Numbered from the stretch's first letter, positions 1 through 6,410 are shown. The stretch: 7,551 nt of DNA from CAZKUR01 sp964556005 (GCA_964556005.1 CAZKUR010000134.1:1-7551); one strand, 5' to 3'. Numbers and translations: made by a program. The notes: generated by a model not told the origin, from the letters alone.

Positions 1-54
1 TATTCCCATGGTTGTCATTACCGGCCTGTTTATTGAAACTTTTGCAAGAAACAT
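1..54 (-). CDS. RND efflux inner-membrane permease, N-terminal fragment (cut by window start)
   Basis: The last gene of the minus-strand cluster starts with an ATG at 54 and runs off the window edge after 18 codons, reading MFLAKVSINRPVMTTMGI. The x-I-N/K-R-P-V-x-T-x-M pattern just before the first transmembrane helix is typical of RND permeases, most like the HAE1 (AcrB-like) branch. Such permeases are about 1000-1050 residues and pump substrates using proton-motive force. An AAAAGGAA Shine-Dalgarno lies at 62-69, 7 nt before the ATG. The gene begins 18 bp after the adaptor stop, the usual adaptor-permease order. With only 18 residues seen, the family rests on the motif plus its position. 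Substrate and subclass cannot be told. Confidence 0.85.
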   Translation of the reverse strand, partial: MFLAKVSINRPVMTTMGI

Positions 55-72
55 ATTTTAATTCCTTTTATT

Positions 73-1122
73 TCAAATTTCTTTTATCAATTTTACTTTT
101 GTACCGTTATCTAAAAGAGATGACCCCTGAACAATAAGTCTGTCGCCAGGTTTAAGTCCGCTTTTAATTTCATAATCCAAACCACTATCGTTCCCGTTTG
201 TTACATATTTTTTTTCAGCCGAACCGTTCTTTTCTACGAACACGTAGGTTCCTTTTTCATCCGTCATCACGAGATTGCGCGGAATTATTAATGCTTTTGG
301 ATTTTCATAAATCAAAACTTTTACATCGGCTGTTACACCGCTTTTTAATTTCAATCCCGGATTATCAAACTCAACCTCCGCATAGAAGGCTTGCTTATGT
401 GGGTCGGCAGCCATTGAAACTTCCGTAACTTTTCCATGATATTCTTTTCCAGAATATTCCATGGAAGCATTCATTCCTTTTTTGATATCATTGATTTCCG
501 TTTCAGATGCCCAGAGTTTTGTATGTATTTTATTTAATTGAGAAACTGTGAAAAGATGTGCATCTTTATTTACATTATCTCCTTCGTTAACCTTTAAGTC
601 AACCAAAAATCCTTCAAACGGCGAATCGATAAAAAGCATCTCTTTAAGAGATTCGTAATTCCTCTTTGCTACAAGATACTGAGTTTCGGCTCCATCATAA
701 TTAGCCTGCGATGTTTCACCTGCCTTAAGAAGCGCTTTCATTCTATTATAAGTTTTCTCCGAATTATCGTAAGCTTCCTTTGCCTGCAAGAACTGAATTC
801 CCGGATTGTCTTCGGCAAATTCAACTATTACCTGGTCCTTTTTAACATAGTCCCCGGCCTTTGCATTTATTTTTTCTACTTTACCTCCTACCATTGCACC
901 CTTTGTTGCTTCTTTTATACCGGCTAATTTTCCGTAAAAGCTGTAATATTTTTGAAAAGGTTTATAGCTGAGAGTTTCAATTTTTACAGGGACTCCTTCT
1001 TCGGCACGAATTTGCTCCATGCTTTTCGCATCAGCCTTTTCCCTGTTGCAGCTTTGAAATGCAATTAGAGAAAAAACTGAAAAGAAGAAAAGAATGATTA
1101 ATTTATTTATCTCTGTTTTCAT
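73..1122 (-). CDS. RND efflux periplasmic adaptor (HlyD/MFP family), probable lipoprotein
   Basis: This 349-aa protein is the membrane fusion subunit that links an inner-membrane RND permease to a TolC-type channel. A hydrophobic signal (residues 8-22) ends at AFQSC, a loose Bacteroidota-style lipobox with Cys25 as the probable lipidated residue. Domains in order: first lipoyl half at about 74-102 (GAMVGGKVEKI, then AGDYVKKDQ), alpha-helical hairpin at about 106-163, second lipoyl half at about 165-193 (IDSPFEGFLVDLKVNEGDNV), beta-barrel at about 198-272, and membrane-proximal domain at about 275-349 (IPRNLV near 280, GLKPGDRLIVQG near 322). Length is normal for the family. The AGGAG ribosome site lies 9 nt before the ATG. 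It sits 32 bp after the TolC-like gene and 18 bp before the permease. No Met-rich or His-rich metal-binding stretch is visible, so a metal pump is not indicated. Confidence 0.95.
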   Translation of the reverse strand: MKTEINKLIILFFFSVFSLIAFQSCNREKADAKSMEQIRAEEGVPVKIETLSYKPFQKYYSFYGKLAGIKEATKGAMVGGKVEKINAKAGDYVKKDQVIVEFAEDNPGIQFLQAKEAYDNSEKTYNRMKALLKAGETSQANYDGAETQYLVAKRNYESLKEMLFIDSPFEGFLVDLKVNEGDNVNKDAHLFTVSQLNKIHTKLWASETEINDIKKGMNASMEYSGKEYHGKVTEVSMAADPHKQAFYAEVEFDNPGLKLKSGVTADVKVLIYENPKALIIPRNLVMTDEKGTYVFVEKNGSAEKKYVTNGNDSGLDYEIKSGLKPGDRLIVQGSSLLDNGTKVKLIKEI

Positions 1123-1154
1123 TATTAATTTCTCCTAATTTTTATTTTGATTAC

Positions 1155-2591
1155 TTAATATTCTAATTTCATCATGTCGAAATATTTCGAATCAACTTTT
1201 CCTAAAATTTCATCAAGACTTGCTTTTGCAATTATATAATCATAAACCGTCTGCAGTTTGTTGATTCTCGCCTGCTTCAATTCTATGTCTGCATTCTGAA
1301 CTTCAAGCTGGTTCCCGGTTCCTTCCCTGTAGCGAACGACTGCAATATCATAAGCTTTTTCCGCGAGGTTAACATTTCGTTCCTGCGCATCGATAGAACT
1401 TCGAACACGGTTCAATTCATATATTTTTGCTTTTACCTGAGAAGAGACAAAATCTTTTAATTGTGAAAGCTGCTCGCCGGTTTGCTTTACTGAAATCTCG
1501 GATTGCTGTACTTTATTTTTCGTTCTTTCGCCGTTGAATAAGTTTATTGAAAACGTTAAGCCGACAACAGACGAAGAATAATTTTGAAATTTGAAATTAT
1601 CGGATGAGCCTGCATAAGAATAATTACCAAATGCATACAGTGTCGGCCAATATTCAGACCTATCAAGGTCGATGAAAGCTTCGTCAACCTGCATTTTCAG
1701 GTTTAATGAACTAATACTAAAGTTTGTTCCCATTGCCTTAATAATCGTTTCCGGTATTCCCGGAATTTCCTCTTTAGTGTAAAGGAATTCACCTTCAACA
1801 TCGATATCTTCTTCCTGGTTTACTCCGATTACTATTTTAAAACTATTTTTAACATCTTTTAAATTATTTTCAATTTGCTGAACAACCGGTTTTATATTTT
1901 CAACCCTTACTTCTGCTTGAAGTGCATCATAATCCGAGACCAATCCCTGTTCTTTCAAAGCTTTTACATTCTTTAGATTTTCAAGTGCATTGGTGTAGCT
2001 TGCATTAGTAATTTCCAAAAGCTGTTTTGTTAACAGTACTCCGTAAAAAGCTTTCTTAACATCAAAAACGGTCGCGGAAATTTTTCTTTTTAATTCTTCC
2101 TTTGAAAGGTTTAGATAAATTTTTGAAGCTCCTATACCTCTGAATACTGCCGAATTAAAAAGCGTTTGAGTCAACGTAACAGAAGACTCATAGCTGTTTG
2201 TCTGCACGAATGACTGCAACTGTGTTTGCACATCCCTGTATTTTGAATTATCCCTCGGAATTACATTTTCATCAAAAAGGATACTGTAAGTGGCATTCGT
2301 AAGCAGCGCTTCAAAATCCGGGAAAGGAGTTTTTGGTTTTTTAAGAAAATGATTAAAGCTTGCAGATAAATCGAGACTTGGAAGGGCATATCCGAAAGCT
2401 TCATGAACCGCTTCATTCGATTTCTCAACATCGAATTTTGCAACTTTTATATCCCTGTTATTATCGAGTGCGGAATTTATCGCCTCATCAAGATTGAATA
2501 CTTTCGTCTGTGAAAATGCAGCCGAAGAAATCATTATGATAATAACGATTCCGTTTATAAAATATTTTTTCAGCATAGTGTTTATTTCCAT
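1155..2591 (-). CDS. TolC-family outer-membrane efflux channel
   Basis: The 478-aa product is an outer membrane efflux protein, the exit duct of the tripartite pump. A signal peptide covers about residues 6-27 (MLKKYF, a long I/V/M core, then SSAAFS before Gln28). Two homologous OEP halves follow, about 33-250 and 265-465, each rich in long amphipathic helices; FNLDEAINSALDNNRDIKVA is a typical opening of the first half and VRYREGTGNQLEVQNADIEL a typical late helix of the second. The start is uncertain. The ATG at 2591 has only an A-rich leader, whereas Met6 (ATG at 2576) gives a cleaner signal peptide and has GGA about 11 nt upstream. The gene begins 13 bp after the SDR stop, or 28 bp if Met6 is used, and is followed by the adaptor after 32 bp. 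This is a fully intact family member. Confidence 0.95.
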   Translation of the reverse strand: MEINTMLKKYFINGIVIIIMISSAAFSQTKVFNLDEAINSALDNNRDIKVAKFDVEKSNEAVHEAFGYALPSLDLSASFNHFLKKPKTPFPDFEALLTNATYSILFDENVIPRDNSKYRDVQTQLQSFVQTNSYESSVTLTQTLFNSAVFRGIGASKIYLNLSKEELKRKISATVFDVKKAFYGVLLTKQLLEITNASYTNALENLKNVKALKEQGLVSDYDALQAEVRVENIKPVVQQIENNLKDVKNSFKIVIGVNQEEDIDVEGEFLYTKEEIPGIPETIIKAMGTNFSISSLNLKMQVDEAFIDLDRSEYWPTLYAFGNYSYAGSSDNFKFQNYSSSVVGLTFSINLFNGERTKNKVQQSEISVKQTGEQLSQLKDFVSSQVKAKIYELNRVRSSIDAQERNVNLAEKAYDIAVVRYREGTGNQLEVQNADIELKQARINKLQTVYDYIIAKASLDEILGKVDSKYFDMMKLEY

Positions 2592-2604
2592 ATTTTTTTC
2601 TTAT

Positions 2605-3516
2605 CTATTTTGTGTTCAATTCTTTAAATAATTTATTTTCAGATAAAGTATCTTTAGAAAGATTTATTTTTATCAACTGCTCGCTAATCGTCCATAATCG
2701 TTTAGCAAGCGCTTTGTTGTAAGAAAGCAGCGAGGAACAAACGCATTTTTTATCTATGAAATATTTTCCCGATACGTTTGTCACCTCAGGTGAAGATGCA
2801 AGATATACTGCCGTAGCAGCTCCCTTTTCAGGACTTCTCAGAAACGGCTTCAAACTTTTATAAAGAATTCTTTTTAAGGGAGATGAATCAGGGTCATTAT
2901 TAATAATGTTTGTTGCAACAAACCCCGGGTGAAGGCAGTTTACCGTTACCTTTGTATTTATTAATCTTCTAGCTAATTCATAAACAAAAAGAATATCCGC
3001 TAATCTTGCCTGGCTAATTGCTTTCGAAGGTGAATATTTTTTTGGATTCCCAAACTCCCTGAAATTAATTATTGCTCTGCGATGATACTCACCGGAAATA
3101 TTTATAATTCTTCCCTGCTTACTGTTTAATATTAAATCCAAAAGAAGATTTGTTAGTAAAAAACGAGATAAGTAATTAACTGCAAAAGTAGCCTCTATTT
3201 CATCCACAGTAATATGCTTTTTGCTGAAGTATGCCCCGGCGTTGTTGATTAAAATATCAATGGTATTAAAAGCAGCTTTAATATCATTTGCCAAATCAAG
3301 AATTGATTTTTGCGATGATAAATCCGAAATAAACAAATGGAGTTTTTCACTACCGGTTTTTTCTTTTAATTCGGCTAAGACTCTTTCGCCGCGAGTATGA
3401 TTCCGGCTGATTAAAATTACATTTGCACCTAATTCTGCAAGGCCTTTAGCGGCTGCTTTACCTATCCCGGAATTAGCCCCTGTTATCAAACAGATTTTAT
3501 CCCTGCTGAAATACAT
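2605..3516 (-). CDS. SDR-family oxidoreductase, retinol dehydrogenase-like
   Basis: A classical short-chain dehydrogenase/reductase, cytosolic and NAD(P)H-dependent. Counting from the ATG at 3516 (303 aa), visible motifs are the TGANSGIG cofactor loop at 12-19, SRN at about 37-39 (Arg after strand 2 favours NADP), D65, NNAG at 91-94, N114, catalytic S141, Y161-S-P-S-K165, and the HPG turn at 196-198. The KYSPSKAISQARLA stretch and HPGFVATN resemble the RDH11-14/WWOX-like group, whose members often reduce lipid-like aldehydes or ketones. The substrate here is unknown. A GTG at 3519 is an in-frame alternative, but AGGG lies 7 nt before the ATG and only 4 before the GTG, so ATG is preferred. That AGGG overlaps the stop codon of the preceding gene, suggesting translational coupling. 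An SDR inside an efflux operon is unusual. A C-terminal tail of about 45 residues follows the Rossmann fold. Confidence 0.93.
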   Translation of the reverse strand: MYFSRDKICLITGANSGIGKAAAKGLAELGANVILISRNHTRGERVLAELKEKTGSEKLHLFISDLSSQKSILDLANDIKAAFNTIDILINNAGAYFSKKHITVDEIEATFAVNYLSRFLLTNLLLDLILNSKQGRIINISGEYHRRAIINFREFGNPKKYSPSKAISQARLADILFVYELARRLINTKVTVNCLHPGFVATNIINNDPDSSPLKRILYKSLKPFLRSPEKGAATAVYLASSPEVTNVSGKYFIDKKCVCSSLLSYNKALAKRLWTISEQLIKINLSKDTLSENKLFKELNTK

Positions 3517-3525
3517 CACCTTTCC

Positions 3526-4122
3526 CTAAAATTTTCCGAACTTTAACACTAACTCAGCAGAAGGCCCTGAAATTTCACTGTCTTTGAAATTGTCGAGATT
3601 AATACCTGAGACTAAACGGTAGCTTGCTCCAATACCGATTCTAAAAAATGACGTTACATTAAGCATAACTCTTGCAGTTGGTTCCAAAACGAAAAAGCTG
3701 CGAGCGTTCGTATCCCAGTCTCCTTCCCAATTAAAAGGATGCCTGTATCCAATTCCGCCGGCACCAATTAGGATAGAAAATGAATAATGAACAAGCTTAT
3801 CCGAACCGTTTATGTAATGCAGTTCGGCACCGCCGTAGCCAAAATTCAATAGCTGCTGTTCGCCTAACATCATTTTATCAGTCCTAACATTATTAACTAA
3901 TCCGTAACCGCCACCGCCTATGACAAAAGTATGATTTATAATCCAGCCGCCCTGCCCACCGACCAAAACGCCGAAATGTTTATTTATTGATGTAAACTTT
4001 ACAACCGGTGCGCCGAAGCCGCCGTTGGAGATCTCCCCGTTCCCCAACAGCGTTTCTTCCTGCGCAAATAAAACCGGGCTTGAAAACAATAACAGTAAAG
4101 CCATGTACAAAATCTTCTTCAT
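3526..4122 (-). CDS. Small glycine-rich predicted outer-membrane beta-barrel protein
   Basis: This 198-aa protein has no function I can name. A clear signal peptide, MKKILYMALLLLFSSPVLFA, is followed by Gln21. The mature part alternates short hydrophobic strands with Gly-rich turns (GGGGYG near residues 70-75, IGAGGIGYRH near 121-130) and ends in KFGKF, a terminal Phe like the beta-signal recognised by the BAM machinery. About 178 mature residues would suit an 8-stranded barrel, as in small OmpA-like or porin-like proteins. It is the first gene of the minus-strand cluster, with only 9 bp between its TAG and the ATG of the SDR. Its own ribosome site is weak and A-rich (AGAAGA just before the ATG). 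A small outer-membrane protein leading an RND operon might help assembly, envelope stress sensing or uptake, but this is speculation. Confidence 0.75.
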   Translation of the reverse strand: MKKILYMALLLLFSSPVLFAQEETLLGNGEISNGGFGAPVVKFTSINKHFGVLVGGQGGWIINHTFVIGGGGYGLVNNVRTDKMMLGEQQLLNFGYGGAELHYINGSDKLVHYSFSILIGAGGIGYRHPFNWEGDWDTNARSFFVLEPTARVMLNVTSFFRIGIGASYRLVSGINLDNFKDSEISGPSAELVLKFGKF

Positions 4123-4241
4123 AATTCTTCTTTTCTTTTTTATTAAAATTCGAGCGGAAAATTATGATGACGGCAGATGTAATTCGTCCTGATTTATAAA
4201 TCGAAACGAAAAAAATGTTTTTCCCGATAAAGTAGAACTGC

Positions 4242-4274
4242 TTTGGCGGATGAACGGTAGATTTTGTGGATGAA
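4242..4274. promoter_or_regulatory. 13-bp direct repeat at 20-bp spacing, candidate operator of the efflux operon
   Basis: TTTGGCGGATGAA at 4242-4254 and TTTTGTGGATGAA at 4262-4274 match at 11 of 13 positions and start exactly 20 bp apart, about two helical turns. They lie roughly 120-150 bp upstream of the first gene of the minus-strand operon; read on that strand the shared core is TTCATCC. AraC-family proteins typically bind paired direct half-sites about 20-21 bp apart, and an AraC-type gene is the next gene upstream. The match between layout and neighbour is suggestive only. The repeat could also be chance. Confidence 0.3.
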
Positions 4275-4649
4275 AAATTTGGAATTTATTAACTGTTTTT
4301 AAAGCGAAGGGTATATTTACCTATAAAGAATATTTTTAAATATATAATTGATAAAATTTGTTTAATATTTTCTTGCCAGAATTTAATAAAAAATTTCTTT
4401 AGCTTTTATGAAGATATACAATTGTACCCTTTCCAACGTGGGTGACAAAACATATGAAATGTTATCATTTATATAAACTTAATCAAGAAAAACAAGGGAA
4501 AGCAATTGATTAGGAAAGACTTGAAAATGATGAAATATATAAATCATGTAAAAATTAACACCGGTTTTTAACTTGAAAATTAAACTTTCACTTTTCTCAT
4601 CCCCAAAAATCATCCGGCTCTAAATAGTAATATCAGCAATAATGTTCTT

Positions 4650-4808
4650 TAAGGTTGGTAGTGTTGGAGAATATTTATGTTACTATGGTTAAAACAAATG
4701 ATAAGGTTCTAAAATCAATGTTTAAGTTTTTATCAAGAAATTAAATACATAACCTTATTTCTTGATTTGACCTTAGTAACTCAGGAATCACAACAGGAAT
4801 TAACCTTA
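4650..4808. repeat. Imperfect long inverted repeat (possible MITE-like remnant or structured element)
   Basis: The inner arms 4679-4708 and 4751-4780 are reverse complements at 24 of 30 positions when read by eye. The outermost pairing of these arms is GTTACTA with TAGTAAC, and the innermost is ATAAGGTT with AACCTTAT. Outside them, TAAGGTT at 4650-4656 pairs with AACCTTA at 4802-4808, and a TGTTG (4662-4666) pairs with CAACA (4791-4795), at nearly equal distances on both sides. A 42-bp centre (4709-4750) separates the arms. No protein is encoded, no target-site duplication is evident, and no transposase is nearby. It could be a decayed miniature element, an intergenic palindromic repeat, or an RNA-folding element. 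Confidence 0.5.
4732..4766. repeat. Perfect 10-bp hairpin nested in the long inverted repeat
   Basis: ATCAAGAAAT at 4732-4741 and ATTTCTTGAT at 4757-4766 are exact reverse complements with a 15-nt loop. The left arm lies in the centre of the longer inverted repeat and the right arm lies in its right-hand stem. The two folds therefore use the same bases and exclude each other. No run of T follows on either strand that would make it a standard intrinsic terminator. Confidence 0.55.
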
Positions 4809-4993
4809 TTACCTTATTTTATCCACATCAATAAAATATGAATTGACCTCAGTACTGAAAAAATCAAAATTATCCTTTAAGTCAACTATTAATCCACACA
4901 TAAAAACATTTCAAAATCTTTTTAGTGCTATTACTCCAGACAAAAATATGCACCGAATATTTATCAAAACGCATTACTCTTTGCTGCTCAACT

Positions 4994-6112
4994 TTAATCT
5001 TCCTGAGCTGCCTGTTTTTTAAATTGCGTCGGAGTCATCGAAGTATATTTTTTAAAAGCAATATTAAATGCAGACTTTGAATTAAACCCAACTTCTTCTG
5101 CAATAGCTAAAATTGTTAGTAACTCACCTTTTTTATCTAATAATAAGTTTTTGGCTTCTTCAATCCGGTAGCCGTTTATAAAATCAAAAAAATTCTGATG
5201 GAGCTTTTCATTTATTATCTGGGATAAATGATGCGGCGATACAGACAGCATTTCGGAAAGCTTTTGAAGAGTCAAATCGTTATTTAAAAACGGTTTTTCT
5301 GATTCCATTATTTTTAAAAGCTTATTTAAATACTTTTCCGAATTCTCAGTAGTCAAAGAAGATTTTTCATATCTTTTTGGCTTATTGTTCTCGAACTCAG
5401 GTGTAATTATAATTGGCTGAGTAAGTCCGAAATAACCAATTGATAAAATCACAATTGAGACAAGCAGCGGTATTATTGTTATATATGCACCGTAAGCATT
5501 TACTCCGGAAATAAATAAAATAATAAAGACAATCATTATCCCGAATATCACTAGAAAAGCATTCATTCCGACACTTACCCATCGTAAATTAATTTTATCC
5601 AAAGAAGACATCGATAACTTAATTCTAAACTCATATTCATTCAATATTTTTTTGACAAAAAATAAATAAACAAACAAATGAATGATTTGAATAATTAAGA
5701 TTATAAGATTTTCATCTAATGAACCTGATGTTTGTAAAGAAGCTATTTTTTCAGCAGGGCTTTTTAGATAAAAAGGCAGCCGGTAAAGAATTAAAACTAC
5801 AAAAGGAATAAAATGCAGAGCATCTTCTTTTCTAAATTGGAATTGCCTTGTCGTCAGTTCTTTTACATAAAAATAAAACAGCGGTCCGAAAAGGAAAATT
5901 ACGGTTGAAGGCAATCCTATTATAAAGGGAAAATCTTTGTATGAGTCTGTCCTGATAAGAACAAAACCGCATATTGAAAGAGAAAACATTATAATTAATA
6001 TTCCCAGGAGACGGTTAGCCGTCTTGTTTCCTCTATTCAAAGTAAGCAGTAAAGCGCTTATGAAGAAACCTTGTCCGATTCCAATTAGAATTATTATGGT
6101 AATTATGTCCAT
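4994..6112 (-). CDS. Membrane-anchored AraC-family transcriptional regulator (7TM plus HTH)
   Basis: The 372-aa protein joins an integral-membrane sensor part to a DNA-binding domain. Seven hydrophobic segments can be marked at about 3-25, 34-53, 62-84, 100-116, 135-155, 178-202 and 208-230. A charged linker (about 238-270) leads to an AraC/XylS-type double helix-turn-helix at about 275-366: LTLQKLSEMLSVSPHHLSQI forms the first HTH, and IAEEVGFNSKSAFNIAFKKY followed by MTPTQFKKQ forms the second. This arrangement is known in Bacteroidota and relatives. It implies a regulator that acts at the membrane, sensing a lipophilic or envelope signal; the ligand is unknown. The ATG at 6112 is preceded by AGGGGA with a spacing of only about 2-3 nt, shorter than usual, but no better start exists because TM1 begins at once. 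It reads in the same direction as the efflux operon 871 bp downstream and is divergent from the DUF2231 gene. Confidence 0.92.
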   Translation of the reverse strand: MDIITIIILIGIGQGFFISALLLTLNRGNKTANRLLGILIIMFSLSICGFVLIRTDSYKDFPFIIGLPSTVIFLFGPLFYFYVKELTTRQFQFRKEDALHFIPFVVLILYRLPFYLKSPAEKIASLQTSGSLDENLIILIIQIIHLFVYLFFVKKILNEYEFRIKLSMSSLDKINLRWVSVGMNAFLVIFGIMIVFIILFISGVNAYGAYITIIPLLVSIVILSIGYFGLTQPIIITPEFENNKPKRYEKSSLTTENSEKYLNKLLKIMESEKPFLNNDLTLQKLSEMLSVSPHHLSQIINEKLHQNFFDFINGYRIEEAKNLLLDKKGELLTILAIAEEVGFNSKSAFNIAFKKYTSMTPTQFKKQAAQED

Positions 6113-6194
6113 TTCCCCTATTTGCTTTTGGTTAATTACTCACGAAAATTAGCTAAAATTTGTATTAATATTATCCTAAATTGTGGAAAAAAAT

Positions 6195-6202
6195 CAAATT
6201 TA
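6195..6202 (-). promoter_or_regulatory. Candidate minus-strand promoter element (TAAATTTG) for the AraC-type gene
   Basis: Read on the minus strand, 6202-6195 is TAAATTTG, an exact fit to the Bacteroidota -7 consensus TAnnTTTG, about 80 nt before the ATG at 6112. No clear TTTG -33 partner is seen at 17-23 bp upstream. A TTTAAGAATT at 6230-6221 (minus) lies 22 bp upstream of it and resembles one unit of the repeat array at 6361-6404. In DNA this rich in A and T an 8-bp match with two free positions is easy to get by chance. Confidence 0.25.
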
Positions 6203-6360
6203 ATCTTCATAAAGCGAGTAAATTCTTAAAATTATGCTGATAAATAACAGAAATAGGTAAACTAAATAAATTTCAAAATAAAAATTTAATTTTTCATTAT
6301 AATGAGAGAACTAAATTATGAAAACCTAAAAGGCTGTTCTCCTTTAATAGTTATCACAAT

Positions 6361-6404
6361 TTTAAGGAAATTTTAAGAATTCTCTTAGGAAGGTTTAAGA
6401 ATTA
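6361..6404 (+). promoter_or_regulatory. Four tandem 11-bp direct repeats, candidate OmpR/PhoB-type response-regulator operator
   Basis: Units start at 6361, 6372, 6383 and 6394, exactly 11 bp apart: TTTAAGGAAAT, TTTAAGAATTC, TCTTAGGAAGG, TTTAAGAATTA. Three of the four keep TTTAAG exactly. The pattern YTTAAK-N5-YTTAAK is the published PmrA-box layout, and tandem hexamers or heptamers at 11-bp period are the usual sites for OmpR/PhoB-family winged-helix dimers. The array ends 6 bp before the TAAGTTTG element and lies upstream of an operon that itself encodes an OmpR-family regulator, so autoregulation is the simplest reading. A further TTTAAG at 6409-6414 is out of phase (15 bp) and overlaps the core promoter. 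Confidence 0.6.
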
Positions 6405-6410
6405 TGCATT

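Larger units (their letters stand above)
4123..4993. other. 871-bp non-coding region between the efflux operon and the AraC-type regulator
   Basis: No credible gene is seen on either strand; the only open frames are under 40 codons and lack ribosome sites. The part near the operon (4242-4274) holds a 13-bp direct repeat spaced by 20 bp. The middle part (about 4330-4600) is very AT-rich and otherwise featureless to my eye. The part from about 4640 to 4900 is repeat-rich: copies of AAGGTT and their complement AACCTT, an imperfect long inverted repeat, a perfect short hairpin, and a TCAGTACTGA palindrome at 4849-4858. The operon promoter must lie here, reading leftward, but I could not pick out a convincing core promoter. 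Confidence 0.8.

Noticed and set aside
198..428. 76-codon plus-strand open frame opposite the adaptor gene
   Set aside because: It lies wholly antisense to a clear efflux adaptor with all family domains; its translation has no recognisable features.
2261..2443. 60-codon minus-strand open frame inside the TolC-like gene
   Set aside because: Out-of-frame shadow of an intact TolC-family gene.
4454..4558. Short plus-strand frame MKCYHLYKLNQEKQGKAID with a stop and about 15 further codons, possible degraded gene
   Set aside because: Too short, broken by a TAG, no family resemblance, and A-rich DNA easily yields Lys/Glu-rich frames.
4865..4872. CAAAATTA (TAATTTTG on minus) and the similar 4941-4948, as promoter elements for the efflux operon
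   Set aside because: Both lie over 740 bp from the first gene, lack a -33 partner, and such 8-mers are frequent by chance here.
4944..4962. AAATAT-7 nt-ATATTT hairpin downstream of the AraC-type gene, possible terminator
   Set aside because: Only a 6-bp AT-only stem with a very short T run on the minus strand; too weak to call in this AT-rich DNA.
5397..5582. 61-codon minus-strand open frame inside the AraC-type gene
   Set aside because: Out-of-frame shadow of the TM-coding part, which is intact in the main frame.
5937..6152. 71-codon plus-strand open frame over the 5' end of the AraC-type gene
   Set aside because: Antisense to TM helices of a well-supported gene, with no good ribosome site.
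6302..6376. 24-codon plus-strand frame MRELNYENLKGCSPLIVITI... ahead of the DUF2231 gene, possible leader peptide
   Set aside because: No Shine-Dalgarno, it lies upstream of the inferred transcription start, and its end runs into the repeat array.
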